Shown: positions 10,838 to 20,692 of the stretch, in pieces
How the letters are laid out: the number at the start of each line of letters is the position of its first letter
Position numbering within the stretch: position 1 is the stretch's first letter
NCBI GenBank assembly: GCA_030686995.1
Contig: CM060709.1
Location: forward strand, 268,255,057 to 268,319,056
Reading direction: 5' to 3'
DNA: 64,000 nt
From: Artemisia argyi
Taxonomy: Eukaryota; Streptophyta; Magnoliopsida; Asterales; Asteraceae
Notes under the pieces: model-generated
What the model saw: the letters and a program-made list of their open reading frames with translations, nothing else
Told to the model about the DNA's origin: nothing
Databases searched by the model: none
Made by a program: the position numbers and the translations under genes

Positions 10838-11326
10838 TGATGACGTATAGTCCACACCCGGGTCACGAACCCGATTAATGAACATTACTAAAGCCCAAGC
10901 CCACCACGAGTGGGCTGTCATAACAATGATTTGGGCTACCATGCTAACGGTTTGGGCTCACGAAAGCCCAAACCCAAATACATTATTTATGGTCTAGATA
11001 AGGATCTCTTATTTATGGGATAAAGATCCATAGACCGGATAGGCATTATACGCCGAAGAGTGAGGAACACAAAATCTACAAGGATTTCGTACCTATATAA
11101 AGAATATCATAATTCTCGTTAAAGGTACGATTTATAACCCTAACTCTTCTATACAACCCTAAAACCGATTACTTACTCTCACGCCGGAGGATAATCATGG
11201 GAGACAATCCCACGATAAGCCTAACAGTGTTTGCTTGCTTTCTTAGTGCGCAGGTCTCAAGCATTAAGATCTGATTGGTACAAGAACATGAACCCAAACA
11301 AGGAACGCCCAACTTTTGTATCAACA
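10838..11326. mobile_element. Solo LTR with perfect 5-bp target duplication
   Basis: A 489-bp unit TGATGACG...TATCAACA is flanked by AATGT at 10833-10837 and again at 11327-11331. It has no internal region, so it is a solo LTR left by LTR-LTR recombination. Removing it and one AATGT restores a continuous gypsy LTR ending AACGCATCA. The family is not identified. Confidence 0.8.
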
Positions 11327-11385
11327 AATGTAAAACTTGAAAAGGCTTAAACACCCTATGCTACACTGACATACCCAACGCATCA

Positions 11386-11745
11386 GGAAAATTGTGCTTT
11401 TTGAAAAGTTAATTTATCAGAATTTGGCACATACCCCATAAAGGAAAGTTGTTGAAAAAATTATTTCTCTGGCAAATAACTAATACCACCATTATCTGCT
11501 AGTTGGAGATGCCTTCTAACAGATGACTTATTAATAGCCATGACTATGCTATCAACTGCAGCACTTAACTCTTTGTCTCCGTTATCAAGTGTTTTGACAC
11601 TAGCAGTGCGCCAAAACTGATTGATTTGAGAAACATATATAGTAGGATTATTTGTAAGAGCATACCTTATGTAACTGCCATTGAGAAAATCAATTATCTG
11701 GTGAAACTCTTGACTTCCCTCTGGTTTCTGTAAGTAGGCAACCAT
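11386..11745 (-). pseudogene. Longin-like mobile-element ORF, N-terminal fragment
   Basis: The minus-strand frame from the ATG at 11745 encodes MVAYLQKPEGSQEFHQIIDF..., with IRYALTNNPTIYVSQINQFW and a SSVRRHLQL block. It is the same family as the copy at 42509. A stop follows YLPEK (near 11458), but recognisable sequence (QLSFMGY.., SDKLTFQK) runs on to 11386, where the gypsy LTR cuts it off. Database entries call this family synaptobrevin/longin-like. That name is a similarity label, not a function; the family is a repeat-associated ORF of Anthemideae transposons (from memory). The bases upstream (11746-11966) look like a 5' leader. Confidence 0.6.
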
Positions 11746-11966
11746 GTTTATGTGTGTTACAAAATTTCAAAACCGCCATTACGATTGAAAAAAATTTGAT
11801 TAGGGTTCTGGGTTATGGTCGTTAAGAAGATTATGTGTGGTTGGTAAACCCAATTGAGTTGATATAGATATAACTTAGGGTTTTGATTGGATCGACTGAA
11901 TAAATGTTTTATTTCTCTTCAAGATATGTTTGTGTAAAGTAATATTATGAGTTACCCAATTTAGTG

Positions 11967-13613
11967 TGTTGACATAAATAATGCCTTAAAAACATTATTA
12001 AGTTTTTATCAATATCTCTATGTTTTGATCATTACAAAATATAACCTCAAAGATTTAAAACTTGTGACATAAACAAGTGTTTGGTGATTAATATTTCTCT
12101 TTACATCCAAATCACTTAAGGTATGAATAAACAAAGTGTTTAGTGCAATGTATGATCAAAGGGGTATTTAATTAACTAATACAAAGTTTATTTAATTATA
12201 TAATCTTATTATATATTTTTGAAAAACACTTTTGGTAATAAGGAAAAATGTTTTAATCATACTAAATATATGATTTCAAATATTTAACCAAAATCAGTTA
12301 GTTTTTCACCAAATAAACTTTCCCCACTAAAAGACAAAGTTTCTGGCCGTTACAGTTGGGCGGCCCCCTTAATTATAAGGGGCGGCCCCCTTAATTTTAA
12401 GGGGGCCGGCCATGCTTTAAGGGGACCGGCCACGCTCCTCTGTCAGAAACGTTTGCCTATAAATACCACCTTAAACCTGGATTTTTTCCCCACCTTTTGC
12501 ACCCCAGAACTTCCTGTTCTAGATCTCCATTTCCAATCTATAAATCCTTTGATCATACATTCTTAAATCTTTGTTTCAAAGTGATCCATACATAATCCAT
12601 TCAAGTGCAAGAGAAGAATACTTCTATCCCTCAAGACAAGAAGTATTACAACTAGTTGTGATCTCCACATCTAAGTTGTTTAAGCATCATCATTGATTAT
12701 TATTTCATAGTGTGATTAGTTGTGAATATTTGTTAGAGAATAGTTGTGAAAAAGATAAGTTAGGAAGAAGATTGGTGTGTAGAAGAATTGGTGAATAGGA
12801 TTAATGGTGTGTAGAAGATAGGAGTGAAAGAAGTGGTGTGATTAAGTAGTGAATTGGTGTGTAGTAGTTGTGATCTAGGTGTGAAGAAGATTGGTGTGAA
12901 AATTGGTGTGTAGATTGGTGTGAAGATTGGTGTGTAGATTGGTGTGTAGATTGGTGTGTAAATTGGTGTGTAATTGGTGTGTAATTGGTGTGTAAGGTTT
13001 TCTCCGCCATAAGGGAGCTTGTTGATATAGTGAAGAAAACTCTCGAGTAGGTGACTCGAGGAGTGGAGTAGGGCAAGGAAGGTGTCCTTGTAGCCGAACC
13101 ACTATAAATCCTTTGTCTCGCGGTTAGATCTTTCCATATCTTACTTATTATCTTGCTTATATCGTTATTAATTTTGTAGACGTAGACGTATATATATAGT
13201 TGCTCATATAGTGCTAGTATTGATTTTACTTAAAGATCAAACGAAAGTTTTATTCACAAAACAAAGTTTTTACAATCAAACTAAAAAGGTTACATACATA
13301 TAATTGATCATTTCGATCAAGTATAGTTTTCATACAAAATATAACTAAGGATTATAAAATAAACGATTACGTACTTATCTCTCGTATATAGCTACAATTG
13401 TTTATATTATGCATGTGTTGATTTCACATACTTAGTATACATTATTATTATTGTTTATACTTAGATATACTTGTTCATATTGTTCAAGATTTGAGTTCAC
13501 ATAAGATTGAATCAAAGTTTTAAAAGCAAACAAGGTTTTAAAACTAAACTAAGTTTTCAAAATAAAATTAAAAAGACGTAAAACTATTCAACCCCCCCTT
13601 CTAGTTTTCCACA
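11967..13613 (+). repeat. 5' LTR of the gag-bearing copia element
   Basis: TGTTGACATAAATAATG to CTAGTTTTCCACA. It contains the GC-rich palindrome block (12358-12432), TATA box TATAAATA (12458-12465) and a GGTGTGTAGATT tandem repeat (about 12775-12990). A primer binding site follows at 13616. Confidence 0.85.
12358..12432 (+). repeat. GGCGGCCCCCTTAA / TTAAGGGGGCCGGCC stem-loop block in the LTR
   Basis: Two GGGCGGCCCCCTTAAT units are followed by two TTAAGGGG(G/A)CCGGCC units, so the block can fold on itself as a strong GC-rich stem. It ends about 25 bases before the TATA box. The 3' LTR has a one-unit-shorter version (19466-19518). A further copy lies inside the element at 16902-16975. Confidence 0.7.
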
Positions 13614-13615
13614 AT

Positions 13616-13627
13616 TGGTATCAGAGC
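13616..13627 (+). promoter_or_regulatory. tRNA-iMet primer binding site
   Basis: TGGTATCAGAGC lies two bases after the 5' LTR, giving the plus orientation of the element. Confidence 0.9.
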
Positions 13628-13680
13628 CAGGTCTAGCAAAATTTTTAAAATATATTGTATTTTAAAACTTGTAACGATCT

Positions 13681-15558
13681 ATGGAATCTGAAAAATATTT
13701 AGAAGGGCAATCTATGCAAAGACCACCACTATTTGAAAGTGATGGATTTTTATATTGGAAAAATCGATTCGAAACTTATGTGAAATCAAAGGATCTAGAT
13801 CTTTGGCATGTTATTACTAATGGTGATTTTTTACCTACTCAAAATAATCCCGAAACAAATAAAGATGAAATAGTACCTTTTGAAAAACAAAATGATGATT
13901 TAAAAAGAAGACTTTCTAAAAACAATGAAGCAAAAATGGTTATTTACAATGCGTTACCACGTAAAGAATACGAAAGAATTTTTATGTGTAAAACCGCAAA
14001 AGAAATTTGGGATTCTTTACTAATCACTCACCAAGGTAATAGTTAAGTTAAAGATAACAAAATAGATCTTCTTGTTCAACAATATGAACAATTTACGATT
14101 CCGGAGGAGGAATCAATAGATAATGCTTTTGCTAGATTTAACACTATTATCACAAGTTTAAAAGCACTTGATGAGAATTTTTCTAGTAAGAATTTTGTTA
14201 GGAAATTTCTTAGGGCTCTTCATCCAAAATGGCGAGCTAAAGTTACGGCGATTGAAGAATCGAAGAACTTGTTAACTCTTCAACTTGATGAGTTGATCGG
14301 CAACCTGAAAGTCTACGAAGCAATAATAAAGAAAGACTCCGAGATTCTCAATGAAAAAAGGGAGCAAAGCAAATCAATTGCGTTGAAAGCTAAAAAGAAC
14401 TCTAGTGACGAAGAATGCTCAACCTCCAAAAGTGACGATGAAGAGTATGCTATGGCCGTACGAGACTTCAAGAAATACTTCAAAAGACGAGGAAGATATG
14501 TTAGGCAACCATATAATGAAAGGAAGTGTTTTAAATGTGGCAATCCAAATCATCTCATCGGAAAGTGTCCAATGATGTCAAGAGATCAAAATCAAAAGGC
14601 GTTTATCGGAGGTGCTTGGAGTGATAGCGATGAGGACAAGAAAGAAACCACAAATGAAGAAAAGTGTCTTATGGCTAAGACATCAAGCGAGGTACGTTTC
14701 GAAACCGAATACTTTAGTGACAAAAATTTATCATTAGACGAAAAAGACCTAGATAGTGAATATAATAGGTTATGCAAATTAGGTCAAAAGGTTATAGCTA
14801 AAAATAAGTCACTAAAACATATTAATAATCAATTAGAAAATGAAGTACTCGAATTAAAAATTAAACTACAACATTTGGAAAAAGGAAAAGAAGTTTTTGT
14901 AAAATGTAAAACTTGCTTAGAGGTTAAAAATGAAAACAAAAAACTTAAAGATGAAATTTTCAAACTTGACAGGTTTAAAAATAGTAATAACCCACTTAAG
15001 AAAATACTAAGTGCTCAAGAAACTTCGGGAGATAAAACCGGTCTAGGATTAACTTCAACTAGTGAAAATAAAAGTATAAAGTTTGAATGTGAATCTAGTA
15101 AACAAAGATTATTAGAATCAAATCCTAAGTATATACTTACAAAAGATAGAAAAATACCCATTGCGAATGATGAAAAAGTAAAAACTTTTTATAAACCATC
15201 CTTAAAGACCGAAGTAGGATCCTCTAAACCTAAATTTAGATCTAAAACTCCACCACCAAGAAAAACTAAAAATCATCATCCAAGATCTAAAACATCTCAA
15301 CCTAGAAGAAATCAAAATAGACAATATTACAATAACACTAGAAATCAAATGTGGAATTATCAACCAAGTTACAATCCTTGGGAAATATTACCATCATACA
15401 TGCATCCTAGCCAAATGTTAAATATGTTTGGACCAAACAACTTTGGACCAATGAGACAATGGGAAATATTACCACCATACATGCATCCTAGCCAAATGTT
15501 AAATATGTTTGGACCAAACAACTTTGGACCAATTAGACAATGGGGACCAAGTGGCTAA
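13681..15558 (+). pseudogene. Copia gag with one in-frame stop
   Basis: Gag starts at 13681 (MESEKYLEGQSMQRPPLFES). A UBN2/gag-type core follows (WKNRFETYVKSKDLDLWHVI, IWDSLLITHQGNS), then one TAA at 14044-14046, where relatives normally have a codon such as CAA. The same frame continues to 15558. It includes a zinc knuckle [14 protein letters not shown] (CX2CX4HX4C, near 14528), a long coiled-coil-like Lys/Glu-rich stretch and a basic Pro/Gln-rich tail. The last part has a near-exact duplication of a [18 protein letters not shown] unit. Total length is about 625 codons. The single stop and otherwise clean frame suggest recent loss or occasional readthrough. No pol frame follows. Confidence 0.8.
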
Positions 15559-16901
15559 GTTGTCAATCTTGGAAGAAGTTGGAATATCATCTACAAATGA
15601 CTTCTATAAGTCAACATGGTCACTTGAAGTGCTTGAAGATATTCCATTGAAGACTAAAAGGTACGCGTTTCTTTTAAGTTCATCACTATAATTTGCATGC
15701 TTAGATAAATGATTAGTTAGATTAATGCTTAGTACATAATTGCTTATATTCTTATAACCTAGAAACATCATTGGTTGACTTTCCTAGGAATAAGATAAAA
15801 TTGTTCATTGCCGAACAAAATAGAAAATGGAAATCTTCTATATCCACTATTAGGAAACTCATGGTGATGAAGTGAAATGAGTTAAGTGGATCAATCATAA
15901 ATATAGAAGTAGGATTAGATCCCTCGCGTAAGAAAACTATGGATGAAACAAGCTCTCGTAGACTATGGCATTAAGTCAGATAAGCGTGCGAAAACAAAGG
16001 AACTATAGATGTTAGGTTATACCCCATTCAACACTCTCGCATCTAACATATAAATTATCGTCTTCATTTCCTTTAGGATCATAGGATATGTAGAAACGAT
16101 AGCATGAGATAATAATAGGCTTAACCAATCCTCTTGAGCATGAGATCTTTAATAAACATTTTTTAAAAATATTTGATTTATGATATCTATTGTTAAAAAT
16201 TTAATATCTCTAAAAATATGCAAAAACCTCACATTTTGGAAAATAGTCTTTCAAATAACTATCCCACTTTTAAATAACATGTTTTCACTATCAATATTCA
16301 CAATTTTGTTTTGATCAAAACTAAAGATTGGGAAAATATTCTTTACCGTTCATTCACACATTTTGAAGTAAAAACCCAATCTATTTTATTCAAATAACTC
16401 TCACATCCAAGTGAAAACTTACTTTCAAACATTGTTGAATAATGCTAAAAAACGTCTCTTTTAAAATCATGCATGATGATCTCATATTTGTCATCTATAT
16501 TTATATAAATGACACTTATAAGTGAACTAAATCAAATCAAGAGGACCATGGTTTGTTCATTAAGACTTTGTTTGTAACAAGTCTAGAAATACATGCTATC
16601 ATAACTACCCACTTATTGCACATTGATACACATTAGAATTAATCCTCATTGTTATGTAGTTATGAAATACTTGATGTTGCTTATTGTTTCCTAGCACTTA
16701 TATTTTACTTGCTTCATGAGTATGTTTGCATGCTAGATGAAATTGCTTGTTTACTTAATCTCCTTGGTTAACATGCTTTGGCTACATAATTAGTATATGC
16801 TTGATTGCCTCAAAGAGTTGGACTTGTTTGAAACCAAAAACACAACCTTTCTGCAATTCACTATCAAAAACCCTTTTCTGGCAATCTGGGAATCACCAGA
16901 T
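15559..16901 (+). other. Non-coding stretch where pol would be expected
   Basis: No reverse transcriptase, integrase or protease motif is seen in any frame between gag and the internal GC-rich block. The sequence is AT-rich with scattered short frames. Pol has been deleted or replaced. Confidence 0.6.
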
Positions 16902-16975
16902 GGGCGGCCCCCTTAAATCATAAGGCGGCCCCCTTAATTATTAAGGGGACCGGCCTCCAATTAAGGGGACCGGCC
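16902..16975 (+). repeat. Internal copy of the LTR GC-rich stem-loop block
   Basis: It has the same order of units as the LTR block (two GGCGGCCCCCTTAA, then two TTAAGGGGACCGGCC). The flanking words CAGATGGGC and GGCCATCTG are complementary and extend the stem. The surrounding sequence is not LTR, so only this block has been kept or copied. Confidence 0.65.
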
Positions 16976-17374
16976 ATCTGATGGTCGAAGGTGTTGTTTC
17001 CCTTTTCTAATTTTTTAGCCCATTTCATCCTACACTTCCCAAAATTCACAAACCTATTTTATCATAAACCTTCCATCAATATTTATCCATCCTTGATCCC
17101 ACCAATCCTACACTATAAACACTCTCATTCCTCTCAATCTCCACTCATCTCATCATTTCCCCTCCCATTAAACCAAAGCCACCAAGAAACTTGTTTGGAG
17201 AAGAAAGCCTAACTTCCTTTAAAATTCCGTCAAACCAAATGACGTTGTCAAACATCCAACACCAAATTCCTCCTATGTTTTCAAACATTACTTACCTAAC
17301 ACCTCACTTTCCTTCTCACCAACATTACATATCAAAAACCTTTACTCACCCATATCCTTCTAAATTACACTCAA

Positions 17375-18596
17375 ACCTCATAATCTTTTCAGAACTCCAA
17401 GCGATGTTGTTCATAATCAACCAACACCTAAACCTCACTCTCACACAAATGATCCATTTAACAACAAATCATCCATTCGTGCTTCGACTAATGCTCCTTC
17501 TTATGATGAGCATGCACAATCCCAAAACAATAATCTCAACCTCATTACCAACACTTTACATGTTGCTCATTCAACAAAAACACCATCCACTCATGAAGGA
17601 TCTCTTCCACCCATATCATGTTTTCATGATTACCCAAGCTCAAACATGTCTCCACCACCAAGAGTCTCACTAGATCACATCCAATACCATCACTTGAACA
17701 ACATCCAAAACCTCAATCAACCTCTTCTGCTACAAACTCTCCACAACCAAACTCTCCAACATTCATGACCCAAACATATACCTCCATTAATCCAACAACC
17801 TAATCCTCCAAACAAACTTTATCCATCCTTAAACACACAAATCTTACACTATAAATATCCCCAATCCTCAAAGCTCTCCATTCACCCCATCATGAACTCT
17901 CCAAACAAACCAAAATCAAAAGCCTCAAGGCTAGCAAGGATGACGGAAAAACCCGTTTGGCGACGAAAAAGTCCTCGAAACAAATCCATCATCACAAATG
18001 AAGTTGGAAATCATTCCTCGCCACCAACCTCTTATTTCCCAAACTTTGCATCAAACCAACAAAGGCATTCATTTGATCCACTTTACAAACCATACAACAT
18101 TGGCCAAACATCTTCCTTCAAGCCAAACTACACCTCTCAACCTCCAACAACTTATAATGATCCATGCAAGTTTGATGAACCATCAAACTACAATTCCAAC
18201 TACTCAAACCCAACTCATCCATACCAAACCTATGATCCCCTCCACATTGCCACGGAAAAACAAAGGTTCCGTGATGAAATAAACCAAATCCATGATCTTA
18301 GTGATCTCCTTGCTATGCATCTTGCACAACGCAACAAAGGGCTACCTCCATCATCACCCTATGCAAATTGCCTTCCCCACTCTCTTAACTTGGATCAAGT
18401 TACAAATCACACTCACTTTTGCCCTTGTTGCATATTCCTTCAAAAACAAATCCTCTACTTGAGTGAAGATATTTCTTGGATTGAATATCTTCTCACTCGT
18501 AATCATCCAATACCACCCTTAACACGATACAACATCGTGAGATCCACTTCTTCCGCTCCATGCAACACCCCATATCCACCTCAATCAAACATCTAA
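17375..18596 (+). pseudogene. Second ORF region of the copia element, function unknown
   Basis: A frame rich in Asn, His, Pro and Ser runs from about 17375 to a stop near 17766 in one register. After a break, a clean frame from the ATG at 17892 runs 234 codons (MNSPNKPKSKASRLARM...). Its C-terminal part has a Cys/His cluster (HTHFCPCCIFLQKQILYLSE) and a predicted helical end. It lies in the position of the env-like or accessory ORF of SIRE elements but has no signal peptide or membrane segment. I do not recognise the family. Short TATA-like words (CACTATAAAC about 17110, CACTATAAATA about 17850) precede both parts. Confidence 0.4.
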
Positions 18597-19060
18597 GCTC
18601 CATGCTTTTGTTTTCCTTCAAGCAAATAAAACAAATCAACCATGGGTTGCAAGCAAGTCCAAGTGCTCTCTTAGGCAATATAGGACTATATCTTTTCTTT
18701 TGTTTTAGTGTAATCAATATGCTACAAGCATATTGAATGTTGTTATGCTAATTATTTCTATCATGCTTGAATGAATCTATTTTTATTTGCATAATTGTTG
18801 CTTTTGCATATATATGTGTGTTGCTCTCTTCAAAATATTTTTGTAGCCAAGATTCCAATTGCTCGTTCCCTTTGTGCTCTCAAACGAGGGGGAGCATACA
18901 TCAAGGGGGAGTTCTCTACCCGTTTAAACTTCTTTCACGAAGATTATTCGGCCTAACCTTTTTGATTTTACAAAAAGGGGGAGAAAAGAAATGGTAAACT
19001 CTATAATACTTGTCTAATAACAAGTTTTAAATCTTTTGAGTTTAAGGTTTTGTAATAATC

Positions 19061-19074
19061 AAAAAGGGGGAGAT
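19061..19074 (+). promoter_or_regulatory. Polypurine tract
   Basis: AAAAAGGGGGAGAT immediately precedes the 3' LTR start at 19075 and is the expected second-strand primer of the element. Confidence 0.85.
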
Positions 19075-20687
19075 TGTTGACATAAATAATGCCTTAAAAA
19101 CATTATTAAGTTTTTATCAATATCTCTATGTTTTGATCATTACAAAATATAACCTCAAAGATTTAAAACTTGTGACATAAACAAGTGTTTGGTGATTAAT
19201 ATTTCTCTTTACATCCAAATCACTTAAGGTATGAATAAACAAAGTGTTTAGTGCAATGTATGATCAAAGGGGTATTTAATTAACTAATACAAAGTTTATT
19301 TAATTATATAATCTTATTATATATTTTTGAAAAACACTTTTGGTAATAAGGAAAAATGTTTTAATCATACTAAATATATGATTTCAAATATTTAACCAAA
19401 ATCAGTTAGTTTTTCACCAAATAAACTTTCCCCACTAAAAGACAAAGTTTCTGGCCGTTACAGTTGGGCGGCCCCCTTAATTTTAAGGGGGCCGGCCATG
19501 CTTTAAGGGGACCGGCCACGCTCCTTTGTCAGAAACGTTTGCCTATAAATACCACCTTAAACCTGGATTTTTTCCCCACCTTTTGCACCCCAGAACTTCC
19601 TGTTCTAGATCTCCATTTCCAATCTATAAATCCTTTGATCATACATTCTTAAATCTTTGTTTCAAAGTGATCCATACATAATCCATTCAAGTGCAAGAGA
19701 AGAATACTTCTATCCCTCAAGACAAGAAGTATTACAACTAGTTGTGATCTCCACATCTAAGTTGTTTAAGCATCATCATTGATTATTATTTCATAGTGTG
19801 ATTAGTTGTGAATATTTGTTAGAGAATAGTTGTGAAAAAGATAAGTTAGGAAGAAGATTGGTGTGTAGAAGAATTGGTGAATAGGATTAATGGTGTGTAG
19901 AAGATAGGAGTGAAAGAAGTGGTGTGATTAAGTAGTGAATTGGTGTGTAGTAGTTGTGATCTAGGTGTGAAGAAGATTGGTGTGAAGATTGGTGTGTAGA
20001 TTGGTGTGAAGATTGGTGTGTAGATTGGTGTGTAGATTGGTGTGTAATTGGTGTGTAATTGGTGTGTAAGGTTTTCTCCGCCATAAGGGAGCTTGTTGAT
20101 ATAGTGAAGAAAACTCTCGAGTAGGTGACTCGAGGAGTGGAGTAGGGCAAGGAAGGTGTCCTTGTAGCCGAACCACTATAAATCCTTTGTCTCGCGGTTA
20201 GATCTTTCCATATCTTACTTATTATCTTGCTTATATCGTTATTAATTTTGTAGACGTAGACGTATATATATAGTTGCTCATATAGTGCTAGTATTGATTT
20301 TACTTAAAGATCAAACGAAAGTTTTATTCACAAAACAAAGTTTTTACAATCAAACTAAAAAGGTTACATACATATAATTGATCATTTCGATCAAGTATAG
20401 TTTTCATACAAAATATAACTAAGGATTATAAAATAAACGATTACGTACTTATCTCTCGTATATAGCTACAATTGTTTATATTATGCATGTGTTGATTTCA
20501 CATACTTAGTATACATTATTATTATTGTTTATACTTAGATATACTTGTTCATATTGTTCAAGATTTGAGTTCACATAAGATTGAATCAAAGTTTTAAAAG
20601 CAAACAAGGTTTTAAAACTAAACTAAGTTTTCAAAATAAAATTAAAAAGACGTAAAACTATTCAACCCCCCCTTCTAGTTTTCCACA
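19075..20687 (+). repeat. 3' LTR of the gag-bearing copia element
   Basis: It is nearly identical to 11967-13613. It lacks one GC-rich unit (the TAAGGGGCGGCCCCCTTAAT portion) and about one GGTGTGTAGATT unit, and is followed by TSD TAGTG. Its sequence is used here only as the boundary and age mark of the element. Confidence 0.85.
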
Positions 20688-20692
20688 TAGTG

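Larger units (their letters stand above)
9466..11385 (+). mobile_element. Gypsy 3' LTR, interrupted by a solo LTR
   Basis: The LTR starts TGATGAGATC just after a purine run (AAGTGGAAGGATAT) and ends AACGCATCA. Its own length is about 1.43 kb once the later insertion (10838-11331) is removed. The phrase GAGGACAAGTAAAG before the tract is typical of Athila/Tat elements. It has TATA box TATAAATA at 10053-10060 and a palindrome array immediately before it. The 5' LTR is not in the window. The right end is inserted inside the minus-strand longin-like ORF. Confidence 0.65.
11967..20687 (+). mobile_element. Complete non-autonomous copia (SIRE-like) element with gag
   Basis: This 8.72-kb element is bounded by 5-bp target duplications TAGTG (11962-11966 and 20688-20692). 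The LTRs are 11967-13613 (1647 bp) and 19075-20687 (1613 bp). They are almost identical apart from length changes in a GC-rich repeat and a GGTGTGTAGATT repeat, so insertion was recent. A tRNA-iMet PBS (13616) and a polypurine tract (19061-19074) are present. Internally it has a gag frame and a second degraded ORF region, but no protease, integrase, reverse transcriptase or RNase H. It must be mobilised in trans. It is inserted in the leader of the longin-like ORF remnant. Confidence 0.85.

Noticed and set aside
12775..13102. Regular GGTGTGTAGATT repeats with spacer-like text, and HTNLHTNLHTN or THQSTHQS frames
   Set aside because: Not a CRISPR array: units are directly tandem without unique spacers, lie inside an LTR and recur in the other LTR. 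The frames are repeat by-products.
17191..17673. 160-codon hydrophobic frame in the copia second ORF region
   Set aside because: Leu/Ile/His-rich translation of a shifted register; the alternative frame has the Asn/Pro/Ser composition of the neighbouring clean ORF.
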